Shown in pieces: positions 1 to 8,870 of a DNA stretch of 64,000 bases. Source of the DNA: Vigna angularis (lineage: Eukaryota; Streptophyta; Magnoliopsida; Fabales; Fabaceae); contig NC_068972.1 in the NCBI RefSeq assembly GCF_016808095.1, forward strand, positions 29,256,289 to 29,320,288, read 5' to 3'. A program made the position numbers and the translations under genes. The stretch's first letter is position 1, and each line of letters begins with the position of its first letter. The notes under the pieces are model-generated. The model saw only the letters and a list, made by a program, of their open reading frames with translations. It did no database searches and was not told the origin of the DNA.

Positions 1-283
1 ACATTCTGGTAGACTTTTCAGCATTCTGTTTGACTGGTTGACTTTTTTAGTTTCTTGTTGACTTTTCAGCATTCCAATCATTCGGTACTTCAATTCTTCT
101 TTCAAATCATTCAATTAGCCTACAAAATCAAGGGAATCTTGCACAATACGATTAAATTCACCTTCAACTCTCTTATTCACAAAACTAAAGCAAAAATATG
201 AGTTCAAGCTAGTTTCTAAGTCTTAAAAGTTGCTTTTGGTATCAATTTTAAGCATAAAAATAACGGTTTTTCAACCGTTATCA
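1..283 (-). repeat. Partial Athila-like LTR, minus strand, cut by window edge
   Basis: Read on the minus strand, the sequence starts at 283 with TGATAACGGTTGAAAAACCG and continues with the same order of short blocks as the LTR at 42273 (repeated AAAAACCGTTATT, then GATACCAAAAGCAAC, then CTTAGAAACTAGCTTGAA). It is therefore the U3 start of a related LTR that runs out of the window to the left. A 15-base block, GACTTTTCAGCATTC, occurs twice (13-27 and 60-74). TTGACT, the core of WRKY W-boxes, occurs at 30, 38 and 58. The element behind this LTR cannot be seen. Confidence 0.75.
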
Positions 284-464
284 CTACTGCAATATCAGGT
301 TCTACAATCTGCTGAAGATTGGGTTGAGTTCCCTGTTGTGATTACAGGAAGAAGGATGTGTTGCATTCTTGACTTTGAGGGTGCCTCAAAGGGGTTGGAC
401 TGCAGGGGAGGAGATTCTTGGTGCTAGTCTGTTTATGTACTACCTATATTTTGATTAGAGGGTT
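284..464 (+). repeat. Copia LTR fragment, left piece
   Basis: This stretch aligns by eye with about 51590-51760 inside the Copia LTR at 50591-52078 (shared blocks around TCTTGACTTTGAG and the following CTCAAAGGG). The same LTR resumes at 5726 after the inserted Athila-like element, so the two pieces were once continuous. The left limit is the LTR in the opposite orientation that ends at 283. Confidence 0.65.
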
Positions 465-1373
465 TGATAACAGTTGAAAAACTGTTATTTTCATGCTTAA
501 ATTTGATACTAAAAGCAACCTTTAACACTTAGAAACTAGCTTGAAATCATGTTTTTGGTTATATTTTTAGAAATAAGAGAGCTGGACAGGTTTATGCTTG
601 ATTTCAGTGTTTTATGCAGGTTTTAAGGCGAATTTGGTGAAAGAAGTGATTTAGTGAACACCCAAAGCATGTGCACGTCTTGATTGAAATCTTTGTCATG
701 AGTTTAATTTGAAAAACTCTCATATATGGAATTTGTGTTTAAACATCTTATTTGAGATACATGCTTTCTTTCATCATTAGTTAGGGTTTTTCCTCTTTGC
801 TCAAAGCATGCATTGTTTAACTCATTCGATGTCATGATTATTGATTTTGTCGATATGGGAACGTACGGGGAAGTCTAGATCCGGGGAATTTCTCCCAATA
901 GTATATTGGTTGCCTTTAAGCTCCTGCACTTTAGAGCTAATTACTAGGAATGCTAGGAATTGTATGAACTCGTAATTAAGGATAGGCCTTCTCGACAAGG
1001 TGATTTAGAGAGTGGCATTAACATTGATGAAAAGATTGATGAATTCCTAAAGTATATGAGAGTGGATAAGATGAAATTGATAACCCCAACAACATACTCA
1101 TCCATATAATTCATTCCGTGTTTGTTTTACTCTTTTTGCCATTGATCACATTCATGCATACATGTTTAATTACTGTCTTTTGCATTTAAACCTACAATCA
1201 ATCGTTCACAAGTCTTAAATAAACAACAAATCATATAACTAACTAGGCCGTGACTCCTTTGGGAAAACGATACTTGGTCTTACCGAGTTTATTACATGAT
1301 ACGATTCGGTCACACTTGCCGATTGTTAAACAAGTTTGTGGCGCCGTTTTCGGTGTTCATAAATTTGTCATCA
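465..1373 (+). repeat. 5' LTR (909 bp) of the Athila-like element
   Basis: Starts TGATAACAG and ends TTTGTCATCA. It shares its first ~43 bases and its last ~660 bases with the 3' LTR (5023-5725) but has about 206 extra bases between. Most of those (to 643) match the family LTR at 42273. Bases 644-709 instead match an internal segment of the element at 4837-4902. The central part of the family LTR with CCGCTGAGCGG motifs and TATA is absent. Confidence 0.85.
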
Positions 1374-1379
1374 AGTTTT

Positions 1380-1396
1380 TGGCGCCGTTGCCGGGG
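1380..1396 (+). other. Primer-binding site, tRNA-Asp type
   Basis: TGGCGCCGTTGCCGGGG lies six bases after the 5' LTR. It is the reverse complement of the 3' end of plant tRNA-Asp including the CCA tail. This primer is characteristic of Athila-type Ty3/gypsy elements. Confidence 0.9.
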
Positions 1397-1655
1397 ACTC
1401 GTGGTTTAACTAGTTTATTTGTTTGATTATTGATTATCTTTGACTTGTTTTTGAATTTTTAATTTAAATTTCGAATTTTTATTTTCTGTTTATATTTTTC
1501 AATTTTTATTTTATTTTATTTTATTTTATTTTTTGGTTATTATTTTATTTTATTTTATTTTATTTTTCTGTTTTCTGTTTTTATTTTATCTTCTTATCTC
1601 TGATCTAATATCTTCTTTTATATCTTTTTGTGCTAACAATTGTTTTTAGGGTTTT

Positions 1656-2705
1656 GTGCCTAATGTCTGCAGAATGCAATTTGGTCAAGAATTTAACTAT
1701 ATGGGCACTCAATTCTACCAAAGTAATCTCAACCACTGGTGGGAACCTGACTCAAGCATGGATCAAAGCCAATTTTGGCAAGCTGCCGGACAATTTGAGA
1801 ACCAACCACAACAACAATGGCAGCAACAAAGCTTTAAAATCAACAAAGGGAAGCAAGAGATCTCTTCATTTAGACAAGGCATGGAGGAAACACTAGGTCA
1901 CGCATGGGACAGGTACAAAAGCCTATTAAGAAAAACTCCCACGCATGGATTTGACGAAGGAGAAGTAGTCCTAATCTTCCTTGGAGGTCTTGGTTCACAA
2001 ACCATGATGATGCTTGACGCCTCAGCTGGAGGCAATATCAAATGGAAGACTCTAGAGGAAGCCACAGAAATAATTGAAAACATGACTACTAATGACAATA
2101 AGTGGAACAGTGAAAGAGGAGCTCCTATTCAACAAAAAGGAGTTCTACAGTTGCAATCCAATTATGCCTTGATAGCTCAGAACAAGTTAATAACTCAACA
2201 ATTGGAGAATCTCACAAAGATACTTGAACAACTGCCAAAAGAGTTAAAGACTGTTGCACAGGTTCAATCACAGTTGTGTGAATTATGTGGAGGTGATCAT
2301 ATCAATGGTCAATGCGCCTTTCCAGCAGAAGCTTTAGAGGATGTTAACTTCATGGCCAATCAATTTCCATACAGTCAGGAGAATTTCAATCAAGGGTGGA
2401 AACCACACCCAAGTATTGGTCAAGGACAAAGTGGGCAAGCTGGACAAACTGGGCAATTTAACAAGCAACAACAACAACCAACCTTATGGCAACAGATTTC
2501 TATAATTAATGAAAGATCAATAAGGATGGAAGAAACTCTTCAGCAATTTATACAGAAAACTGAATCTTCTCAAAAGAGCACTGAAGCTGCTATTAAGAAC
2601 TTGAAGATTCAAATGGGGCAGATTACCAAGCAGTTGGAAGAAATGCCTAACACGGATTTTGGGGCTAATACTGAGGTTAACCCAGGGAAGAGTGTCAAGA
2701 GCTAG
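1656..2705 (+). pseudogene. Chimeric gag of Athila-like element
   Basis: Open for 349 codons. Residues about 64-150 (KGKQEISSF... RKTPTHGF... DASAGG) match the second half of the gag core also present in the gag at 43813-44567. Residues 208-220 form a zinc-knuckle-like CELCGGDHINGQC, followed by a glutamine/glycine-rich tail and a short coiled segment. The N-terminal half of the gag core is missing. In its place, residues 15-60 are a second, diverged version of the glutamine-rich tail (compare residues 231-284). The first methionine is chosen only because the frame is open from there; the true start may be lost. Gag would form the virus-like particle. This version is unlikely to assemble on its own. 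Confidence 0.75.
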
Positions 2706-3121
2706 TGAGTGTAAATGTTGAAAAAGTTGAGTTGGAAAAAGAAGAGAGAAAAGAGAGAGAAGAGAAAGAAGAAGAGAAAATTTGTGTGAAGATTGAGAAG
2801 GTGAGTAGAAAAAGAAAAGAAAAAAAGAAAGTGAGAGAAAAGAGAAAGAGGACGAGAGGAAAAAAGAAAGAATCATATGAAAAACCTCGTCCCCATCCAA
2901 AGAAGTATCATAGGAAGAAGGAATTTGAGCGCTTTATGGAAATCTTCAAGAAATTGGAGATTAAAGTTCCTATGATTGAGACATTGCAACAGGTTCCTGG
3001 TTTGATCAAATTTCTGAAGAAGTTCAGTAGAAAGAAGAAAAAGAAGATGGAACATGAGCTTTATTGGGTCAAGCTAGTGACGTTAAAAGAGCGCTTGCTG
3101 GGAGGCAACCCAGTGATTTAA
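2705..3121 (+). pseudogene. Lys/Glu-rich remnant between gag and lost protease
   Basis: A 138-codon frame beginning one base before the gag stop is complete. The first ~60 residues are almost only E, K and R and come from a strongly purine-rich strand. Residues about 72-108 (EFERFMEIFKKLEIKVPMIETLQQVP) match the segment just before the aspartic protease in Athila-like polyproteins; compare the frame at 41113, residues 62-100. After that the frame runs directly into the post-pol motif with GACGTTAAA and GGGAGGCAACCCA, so protease, reverse transcriptase, RNase H and integrase have been deleted. A second copy of the post-pol motif is at about 3336-3370. Confidence 0.6.
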
Positions 3122-3202
3122 GAACTTTTAATTTTTGGTTTGGTGATGTAATTTTGAACTTTTGGGTATTTTTGTTTTTGTTATAAGTTTGTTACAGGGT
3201 TT

Positions 3203-3318
3203 ACATCTACTGATGGATGTTAGGCGGAAGAGTATCTACTGAAGGATACTATGTTTGTATACATCTACTGATGGGTGTTGGTAAGAAAGATTTGCATCTA
3301 CTGAAGGGTGCTGGAGGA
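3203..3318 (+). repeat. Imperfect ~30 bp tandem repeat, four units
   Basis: The core (C/T)ATCTACTGA(T/A)GG recurs at 3204, 3233, 3262 and 3295, giving spacings of 29, 29 and 33 bases. It lies between the two copies of the post-pol motif of the Athila-like element. Confidence 0.75.
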
Positions 3319-3509
3319 ATTTGGTTCAGGCTCGTGACGTTAAACAAGCGCTACTTGGGAGGAAACCCAGTTGATTGATTTTATCTGTATTGTTTGTTTT
3401 TTATCCTGCTTTAGTTGCATAATAGGGTTGTGCATGAGTGATTTGAGAATTTTATTGCAGGGAGCTAGTGAGGGGTATGTTTAGGACGCATCTAGGTCAA
3501 TCTAAGAAG

Positions 3510-3800
3510 GAGAGCACTTCCCAGAAGTGTCGCTGAGCGGCAAACTACCGCTGAGCGGTAGTGTCGCAGAAGGGGCTTGGGTTTCCCCTCAGCGGGACCC
3601 GAGCCCATTAGGGGTATTTTTATACCCTAAGCTGTGCCTTGGACTCTCTTTTAGATTCTTCTCTGTACACACACTCCTGCATACTTTTCCAAAGTTTTCT
3701 ACAACTTTTCCCTCAACCCTTTTGAGAAAATTTCTTTTCCACTCACTTTCTTACTTGTTGTTCATCTAAGTTTAGGGTTGGGAGAGAGCATCATTGATGG
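3510..3800 (+). promoter_or_regulatory. LTR-promoter-like module inside the element
   Basis: Contains two CGCTGAGCGG motifs separated by a short spacer, then a T/A-rich TATTTTTATACC at about 3616 and a pyrimidine-rich stretch resembling a plant 5' leader. The same order (CGCTGAGCGG pair, TATA-like sequence, CT-rich leader) occurs in the related LTR at about 42530-42780, whereas the element's own LTRs lack it. Promoter activity is inference. Confidence 0.35.
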
Positions 3801-5022
3801 GGCTGAGTTTTTTTTTTCAAAGCACTAAAGCAGGATTTGTCTTATTTATTTGTTTTTAGTTTAGGGTTTGATGTACTCAACTAAAACTTTATCTGTTATG
3901 ATGGTTTGCTGATAATTGTGATTGTTTGATAAGTAATGCTTGACTGATGCCTTGATCTGGATTGATTTTGAGATATGCATATTACATGCTTATACAGGTG
4001 GTTCACAAGCTTTGTGAACAAATGCAAGTTATTATGATTGTGATTGTGATATTAAGCAGGATGTGTATGTCAACTGTGAATGAGCTTTTATGTGAGGTTT
4101 TGAGCTCCAGAGTTATTACTTTGAAGTTATTACTTTGGAAGCATGAATAACTTTGCCCAGGTTTTCTATGATTGAATTACTTGCTTGTTTGCATTACATG
4201 ATCAAGGCCGTTTGTTGGAAACCCTTATATTAGCCAAATTGCATGAAATGAGCCACAAAAGAGAACACTATGTGTTCTATCATTTGAACCATTAGCCTTG
4301 AACATAAATTTAAAACCCTTGTTGAGAGCTTTACCTTGAGTTAAGTAGAAAATATTATGTGGTATTGATAAATGTTCAAGTTTGGGGTTGTTGGAAAATA
4401 AAAAGGGAAATTGAAAGCATTGAGCTAAGAGCTAAGAATTAAGTATGTGAAAAGAGAAAGAAAAGAAAAGGAAAGAAAAAGCAAAGCTCAATGCAAAAGA
4501 AAGTTGGGAATAAATAAGAATGATTGTGTTTATATGATTCTCTTAACTCAAGGGTTTTGTGATCTAGAAAAACCAATTTTCTTATTAGCCCAGCCACATT
4601 ATAAGCCATTGAAAGTCCTTGTGATGATGCATGCTTGTGAATTTATTTGATTGTGGTTAAATGAAAGGCAAAGTCAATTCATGTGACATTGTGATAGTAG
4701 AGTGAATGAGTGATGACCTCTTATACACTTGTGTTTGAGAGAAATACTTTACCTAGTGAGGAAAGATTCCATGAGCACATAAACATCTTTGCTTAGTTGA
4801 TTGATCATTCATGAAAAATAGCATTTGTTGGATATTAAGTGATTTAGTGAACACCCAAAGCATGTGCACGTCTTGATTGAAATCTTTGTCATGAGTTTAA
4901 TTGAAGTTTTTACTTATCTTGAAAAGGGGATTTTTGAATGAGTGAACCATTGTACAGATTGGTAGAAGATTGAGTTACATTTTGTTTGCTTGAGGACAAG
5001 CAAAGTTCTAAGTTTGGGGTTG
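3801..5022 (+). other. 3' untranslated region of the Athila-like element
   Basis: No credible coding frame. It holds the usual long non-coding DNA found between env/pol and the 3' LTR of Athila-like elements, with AAGTTTGGGGTTG-type tracts at about 4378 and 5010. The second is adjacent to the 3' LTR and is the likely polypurine tract. Bases 4837-4902 are repeated exactly inside the 5' LTR. Confidence 0.6.
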
Positions 5023-5725
5023 TGATAACAGTTGAAAAACTGTTATTTTCATGCTTAAATTTGAAAAACTCTCATATATGGAATTTGTGTTTAAACATCT
5101 TATTTGAGATACATGCTTTCTTTCATCATTAGTTAGGGTTTTTCCTCTTTGCTCAAAGCATGCATTGTTTAACTCATTCGATGTCATGATTATTGATTTT
5201 GTCGATATGGGAACGTACGGGGAAGTCTAGATCCGGGGAATTTCTCCCAATAGTATATTGGTTGCCTTTAAGCTCCTGCACTTTAGAGCTAATTACTAGG
5301 AATGCTAGGAATTGTATGAACTCGTAATTAAGGATAGGCCTTCTCGACAAGGTGATTTAGAGAGTGGCATTAACATTGATGAAAAGATTGATGAATTCCT
5401 AAAGTATATGAGAGTGGATAAGATGAAATTGATAACCCCAACAACATATTCATCCATATAATTCATTCTGTGTTTGTTTTACTCTTTTTGCCATTGATCA
5501 CATTCATGCATACATGTTTAATTACTGTCTTTTGCATTTAAACCTACAATCAATCGTTCACAAGTCTTAAATAATCAACAAATCAGATAACTAACTAGGC
5601 CGTGAGTCCTTTGGGAAAACGATACTTGGTCTTACCAAGTTTATTCCTTGATACGATTCGGTCACACTTGCCGATTGTTAAACAAGTTTGTGGCGCCGTT
5701 TTCGATGTTCATAAATTTGTCATCA
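5023..5725 (+). repeat. 3' LTR (703 bp) of the Athila-like element
   Basis: Starts TGATAACAG directly after the purine tract and ends TTTGTCATCA, followed by the target duplication GGGTT. It is 206 bases shorter than the 5' LTR because the U3 block is almost absent: it passes from base ~43 to the CTCTCATATATGG region. Confidence 0.85.
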
Positions 5726-6086
5726 GGGTTAGAGAGGTGTTATATATTTTTGACGTGAGGTCTCTATAAAAACCTTATTGTAAAAACCTTGATCATTATA
5801 GTGCATTGGCTTCCTGTGGTTGGAAGGACACTGGATGTAGGCTTGGCCAAACAAGTATAAAAACTCAGCGTTTGATATTTCTTATCCTTACACTTTTACA
5901 TTCAATCGATTATACTTTATACGCATTCGATTAATTTTCCGCTACATTGAAAATCTTTTAACTTGCGTTTCAAGAAAAGTATAAAGGCATCTTTTTTGGT
6001 GAAATAGATTTTGAAAGTTTTAAATTTTATACTTCACCAATTCACCCCCCTCTTGGTGTGAGAATTTGAGTCATTCTATTTTAACA
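5726..6086 (+). repeat. Copia LTR fragment, right piece with LTR 3' end
   Basis: Continues the LTR piece at 284-464 after removal of the inserted element. It carries the R-U5 end typical of this Copia group, with CCAATTCACCCCCCTCTTGG at about 6038 and the terminal TTTTAACA ending at 6086; compare 52010-52078. No primer-binding site follows. Instead the sequence changes to a Copia LTR in the opposite orientation, so this could be a solo LTR inserted there. Confidence 0.65.
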
Positions 6087-6902
6087 CCTTTCAACAATCT
6101 GAATCAGATATTAAAATGTTAATCTCGATTGTCTTACAAAAATCAATTCAAAGCGTCTAAATATAGTTTTAGTCATTTCAAACGCAATTTAATCGATTAC
6201 CATTTTAATCTAATAGGTTACATTAAACACTTGTAACAGATTTATAACTAACTAATCTCCATAATTAAATACACAATTAATGCAATCGATTTCCATTTAA
6301 TGTTTGGTCAACACATTTAAAAATATGACCGTTGAAACAGTTATGACAAGCATGAAATAGTTTTCAAATCAATAACAGACTTAATTGAATACAAAATCCA
6401 TGTAATCGATTAAGCTTCAAAACTGAGCATATTTTTTAAAACTTTTCTTTCTAATTCACATCACAGCACACTTGAAAAAGATATGTGCAAACACACGTGT
6501 TTTAATCGATTCACCAACTAATATAATCGATTTAAAACAAGTTATTTTACCTTAGTTTAAAAACACAAGTTGTCTGATGACCTGAATTGATTATCACACC
6601 ACTCTAGTCAATTTAGTCATTCAGATATGCTTTTGTGCATGTGAATTCCATAAAATCAAAACATATAGTATGAGTACACCAATATAATCACTTTACTAAC
6701 ACAATATGCATCATTCAACACATTTTATCTTCAACACATGTGACAATCATAATATGTGCATATTTCACAATAAGCATAAGCACATACAACATGTGACATA
6801 TAACACAGTACATATTCATGTATTTTTATTATCAATGTGTTGTCATCATCAAAAACCAAAGTCACAGGGCTTGGGTTCAACTATCACAGTGCTCTATCAA
6901 CA
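6087..6902 (-). repeat. Copia LTR, U3 portion, minus strand
   Basis: On the minus strand the LTR begins at 6902 with TGTTGATAG and carries GATGATGACAACACA shortly after. It then follows 50591-51400 of the better preserved LTR, including several AATCGATT motifs and a TATA-like segment near 6160. The R-U5 half is not present in this orientation; the sequence breaks at 6086/6087. Confidence 0.65.
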
Positions 6903-7890
6903 ATCTCCCACTTTTTTTATGATGCACAACCATGATTAATAAAACCATGTTGTACAACTCACAATCAAACACAGTTCAATTATCTCAGTAACACAATTCA
7001 ATTACTTCAATTACTTCCCACCCTTTGGGCATTAGCATAAAAGGAAATGTTGTTCACTGTAATTGAAACAGAGATAATAAAGCAAATAGAGATGCATCAA
7101 CCAAATTTAGGACATATAATTATGCTCTCCCTATCAATAATATTCACATGAATTCATCATTTTCTCCCTCTTTTAACATGTGAAACAGTATTTAAGAGCA
7201 TACAATACTCCCCCTATCATTATGCATATCCAATTTCATTATCACAGATGCATAACAAAGATATGACAGAGTATGTATCATCTAGATATGTTCAAGCAAT
7301 GTACTATAAAAGTATTTCATATACGGTATCAAAGCCAAGTAGATATAGCTTGAAATAATTTAAAACAATTTAATCACTCATAATCTCAATTAAAATTCAC
7401 AACAGATTAAACATGATGAGATATATTATATGATTAAACATATCACAAATCATTAGTCAAGGTTTAAAGTGTAAAATTTAGAAGTTTAGAGACTTCAAAC
7501 CAATTGACGAATCATAATCGATTTAACAAATAGCAATAATAGAAATGAGCATATGACAGATTGTTATCTTTAGAAAAGCAATACAACCAAAAGATAAGTG
7601 GTTTATCAAGAAGCCTTGTAAAATCTAAATACCTTGAGAATAGCTTTAGTAAAACACACCAATACATGAGTAGACACACTGCTAAATGGTTTCCCTATTA
7701 TATGCGTCAATACATGAATAGACACACTGCTCAATATGTCTTGATAAATAAGAGTGTCAAAAGATGTTTTTAGAAGGTACACTAAAAGTCTTAAAAGATT
7801 ATCAAAAAACTTATGTTGAAAGACACCTTGCTAAACGTTCTTTTGAACAAAACAAAGATAACTTCAAAACACATTTTCCGTAAAAGCCTT
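6903..7890 (-). other. 3' internal region of a minus-strand Copia element
   Basis: On the minus strand this ends in a purine-rich GTGGGAGAT immediately before the LTR start at 6902, the expected place of a polypurine tract. The rest is AT-rich with no credible protein. A ~27-base block (around ATACATGAGTAGACACACTGCT) is repeated 48 bases apart at about 7663 and 7711. The right edge against the CACTA transposase remnant is approximate. Confidence 0.5.
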
Positions 7891-7894
7891 ACAT

Positions 7895-8870
7895 AGGCTA
7901 TTCCAAGCCTCCCATCGCATGGATGATGCAAAACACCATTTGTCGACCTGTGCTGATAGTGCCATGTCATTTGTCATGCAGTTTGTGTTAAGGCATACAT
8001 TCTTTGTAGTCTAGGAATTAATGGCAAATAGAACATTGATTTCACAGGAACTTGTTTTGTAGTAGTTGCTCCCGTGTTACGTGGTTGATATCTTGGCTTT
8101 CCACAAAATTTGCATTCAAGCAACGCGCCGTCATTCTTACCATATTCGTTATCATAAAAGAGCATGCAACCATCCACGTAACAATCAATCCTTTGTGATT
8201 GTAATCCCAACTTTGATACACACTTTTTTGCATTGTAGTATGTTTTAGGCAAACCTACTTTGATGGGTGTTTCATCCATAACCATTTTTGCAATAAAATC
8301 TATGCATTGGTTAGGAATATTCCAATTCGACTTGCAAGCTAATAGCCTGACACACATTGATAATTTCGAGTCTGATGCTCCTTCATACAATGGCTGGTTT
8401 GTATCCAACAAAAGATTATAAAACCTTTGTGTTTCTTCATTCGGATCCTCTTCAATGTTATCTGAAGTAGATGTTTGGAACGGCTCTTTTCGCCTAAGAG
8501 CATCATGCACCATGTCTTCCATTGTCATAAATTGATTAGTTGGACCACCTTCCGTCTCTACACCCATCCAACTTTCATGATTCTCTACATCATCTTCTAG
8601 CATTCTTTCCCCATGATCCTTCCAAATGAAATAATTAGGCTTGAAACCGTTCCTGTAGAGGTGAACCTTTACAACTCTTTCGTGCAGAATCTTTGTACAA
8701 TCGCACTTTAAACATGGACATCGAAGACCCTCATCTCTGCGATAACGTTCTTGTTCACAAGCTTTACTTATAAGCTCTTCAACACCCAATATAAAAGACT
8801 CTTTCAAAGCACATCTTCCTCTATGACACCTATCGTACATCCATGAACTATTCGGTGGAGCACGATTCAT
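7895..8870 (-). pseudogene. CACTA transposase (tnp2) remnant
   Basis: A 298-codon frame starts at 8870. Residues about 8-90 (SWMYDR, CPCLKC, HLYRNGFKPNYFIWKDHGE) form the N-terminal transposase-associated domain. Residues about 165-290, with IDCYVDGCMLFYDNEYG and CKFCGKPRY, match the start of the tnp2 transposase domain, which also shows a zinc-ribbon-like Cys pair. The frame stops at 7974. In a shifted frame the family's conserved continuation is visible at about 7905-7960 (WHYQHRSTNGVLHHPCDG), so at least one frameshift is present and the sequence is lost after about 7895. The catalytic C-terminal part is gone. This is an N-terminal fragment of an enzyme that would cut and join CACTA ends. 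Confidence 0.85.

Larger units (their letters stand above)
465..5725 (+). mobile_element. Pol-less Athila-like Ty3/gypsy element with both LTRs
   Basis: A complete insertion bounded by the five-base target duplication GGGTT (460-464 and 5726-5730). Order: 5' LTR 465-1373, tRNA-Asp primer-binding site 1380-1396, rearranged gag 1656-2705, lysine/glutamate-rich remnant 2705-3121, long untranslated 3' region, purine-rich tract AGTTTGGGGTTG (5011-5022), 3' LTR 5023-5725. Protease active site, reverse transcriptase and integrase are all missing, so it is non-autonomous. Both LTRs lack about half of the family LTR seen at 42273-43560, including the TATA region. It sits in a Copia LTR. LTR divergence by eye, outside indels, is about nine substitutions in roughly 660 bases. 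Confidence 0.9.

Noticed and set aside
2517..2900. 127-codon minus-strand hydrophobic frame
   Set aside because: It is the complement of the purine-rich Lys/Glu segment of the Athila-like element; composition explains the open frame and the apparent membrane segments.
6706..6939. His/Cys-rich 77-codon plus-strand frame
   Set aside because: It runs antisense across the start of a Copia LTR; the histidines and cysteines come from ACACAT-type repeats.
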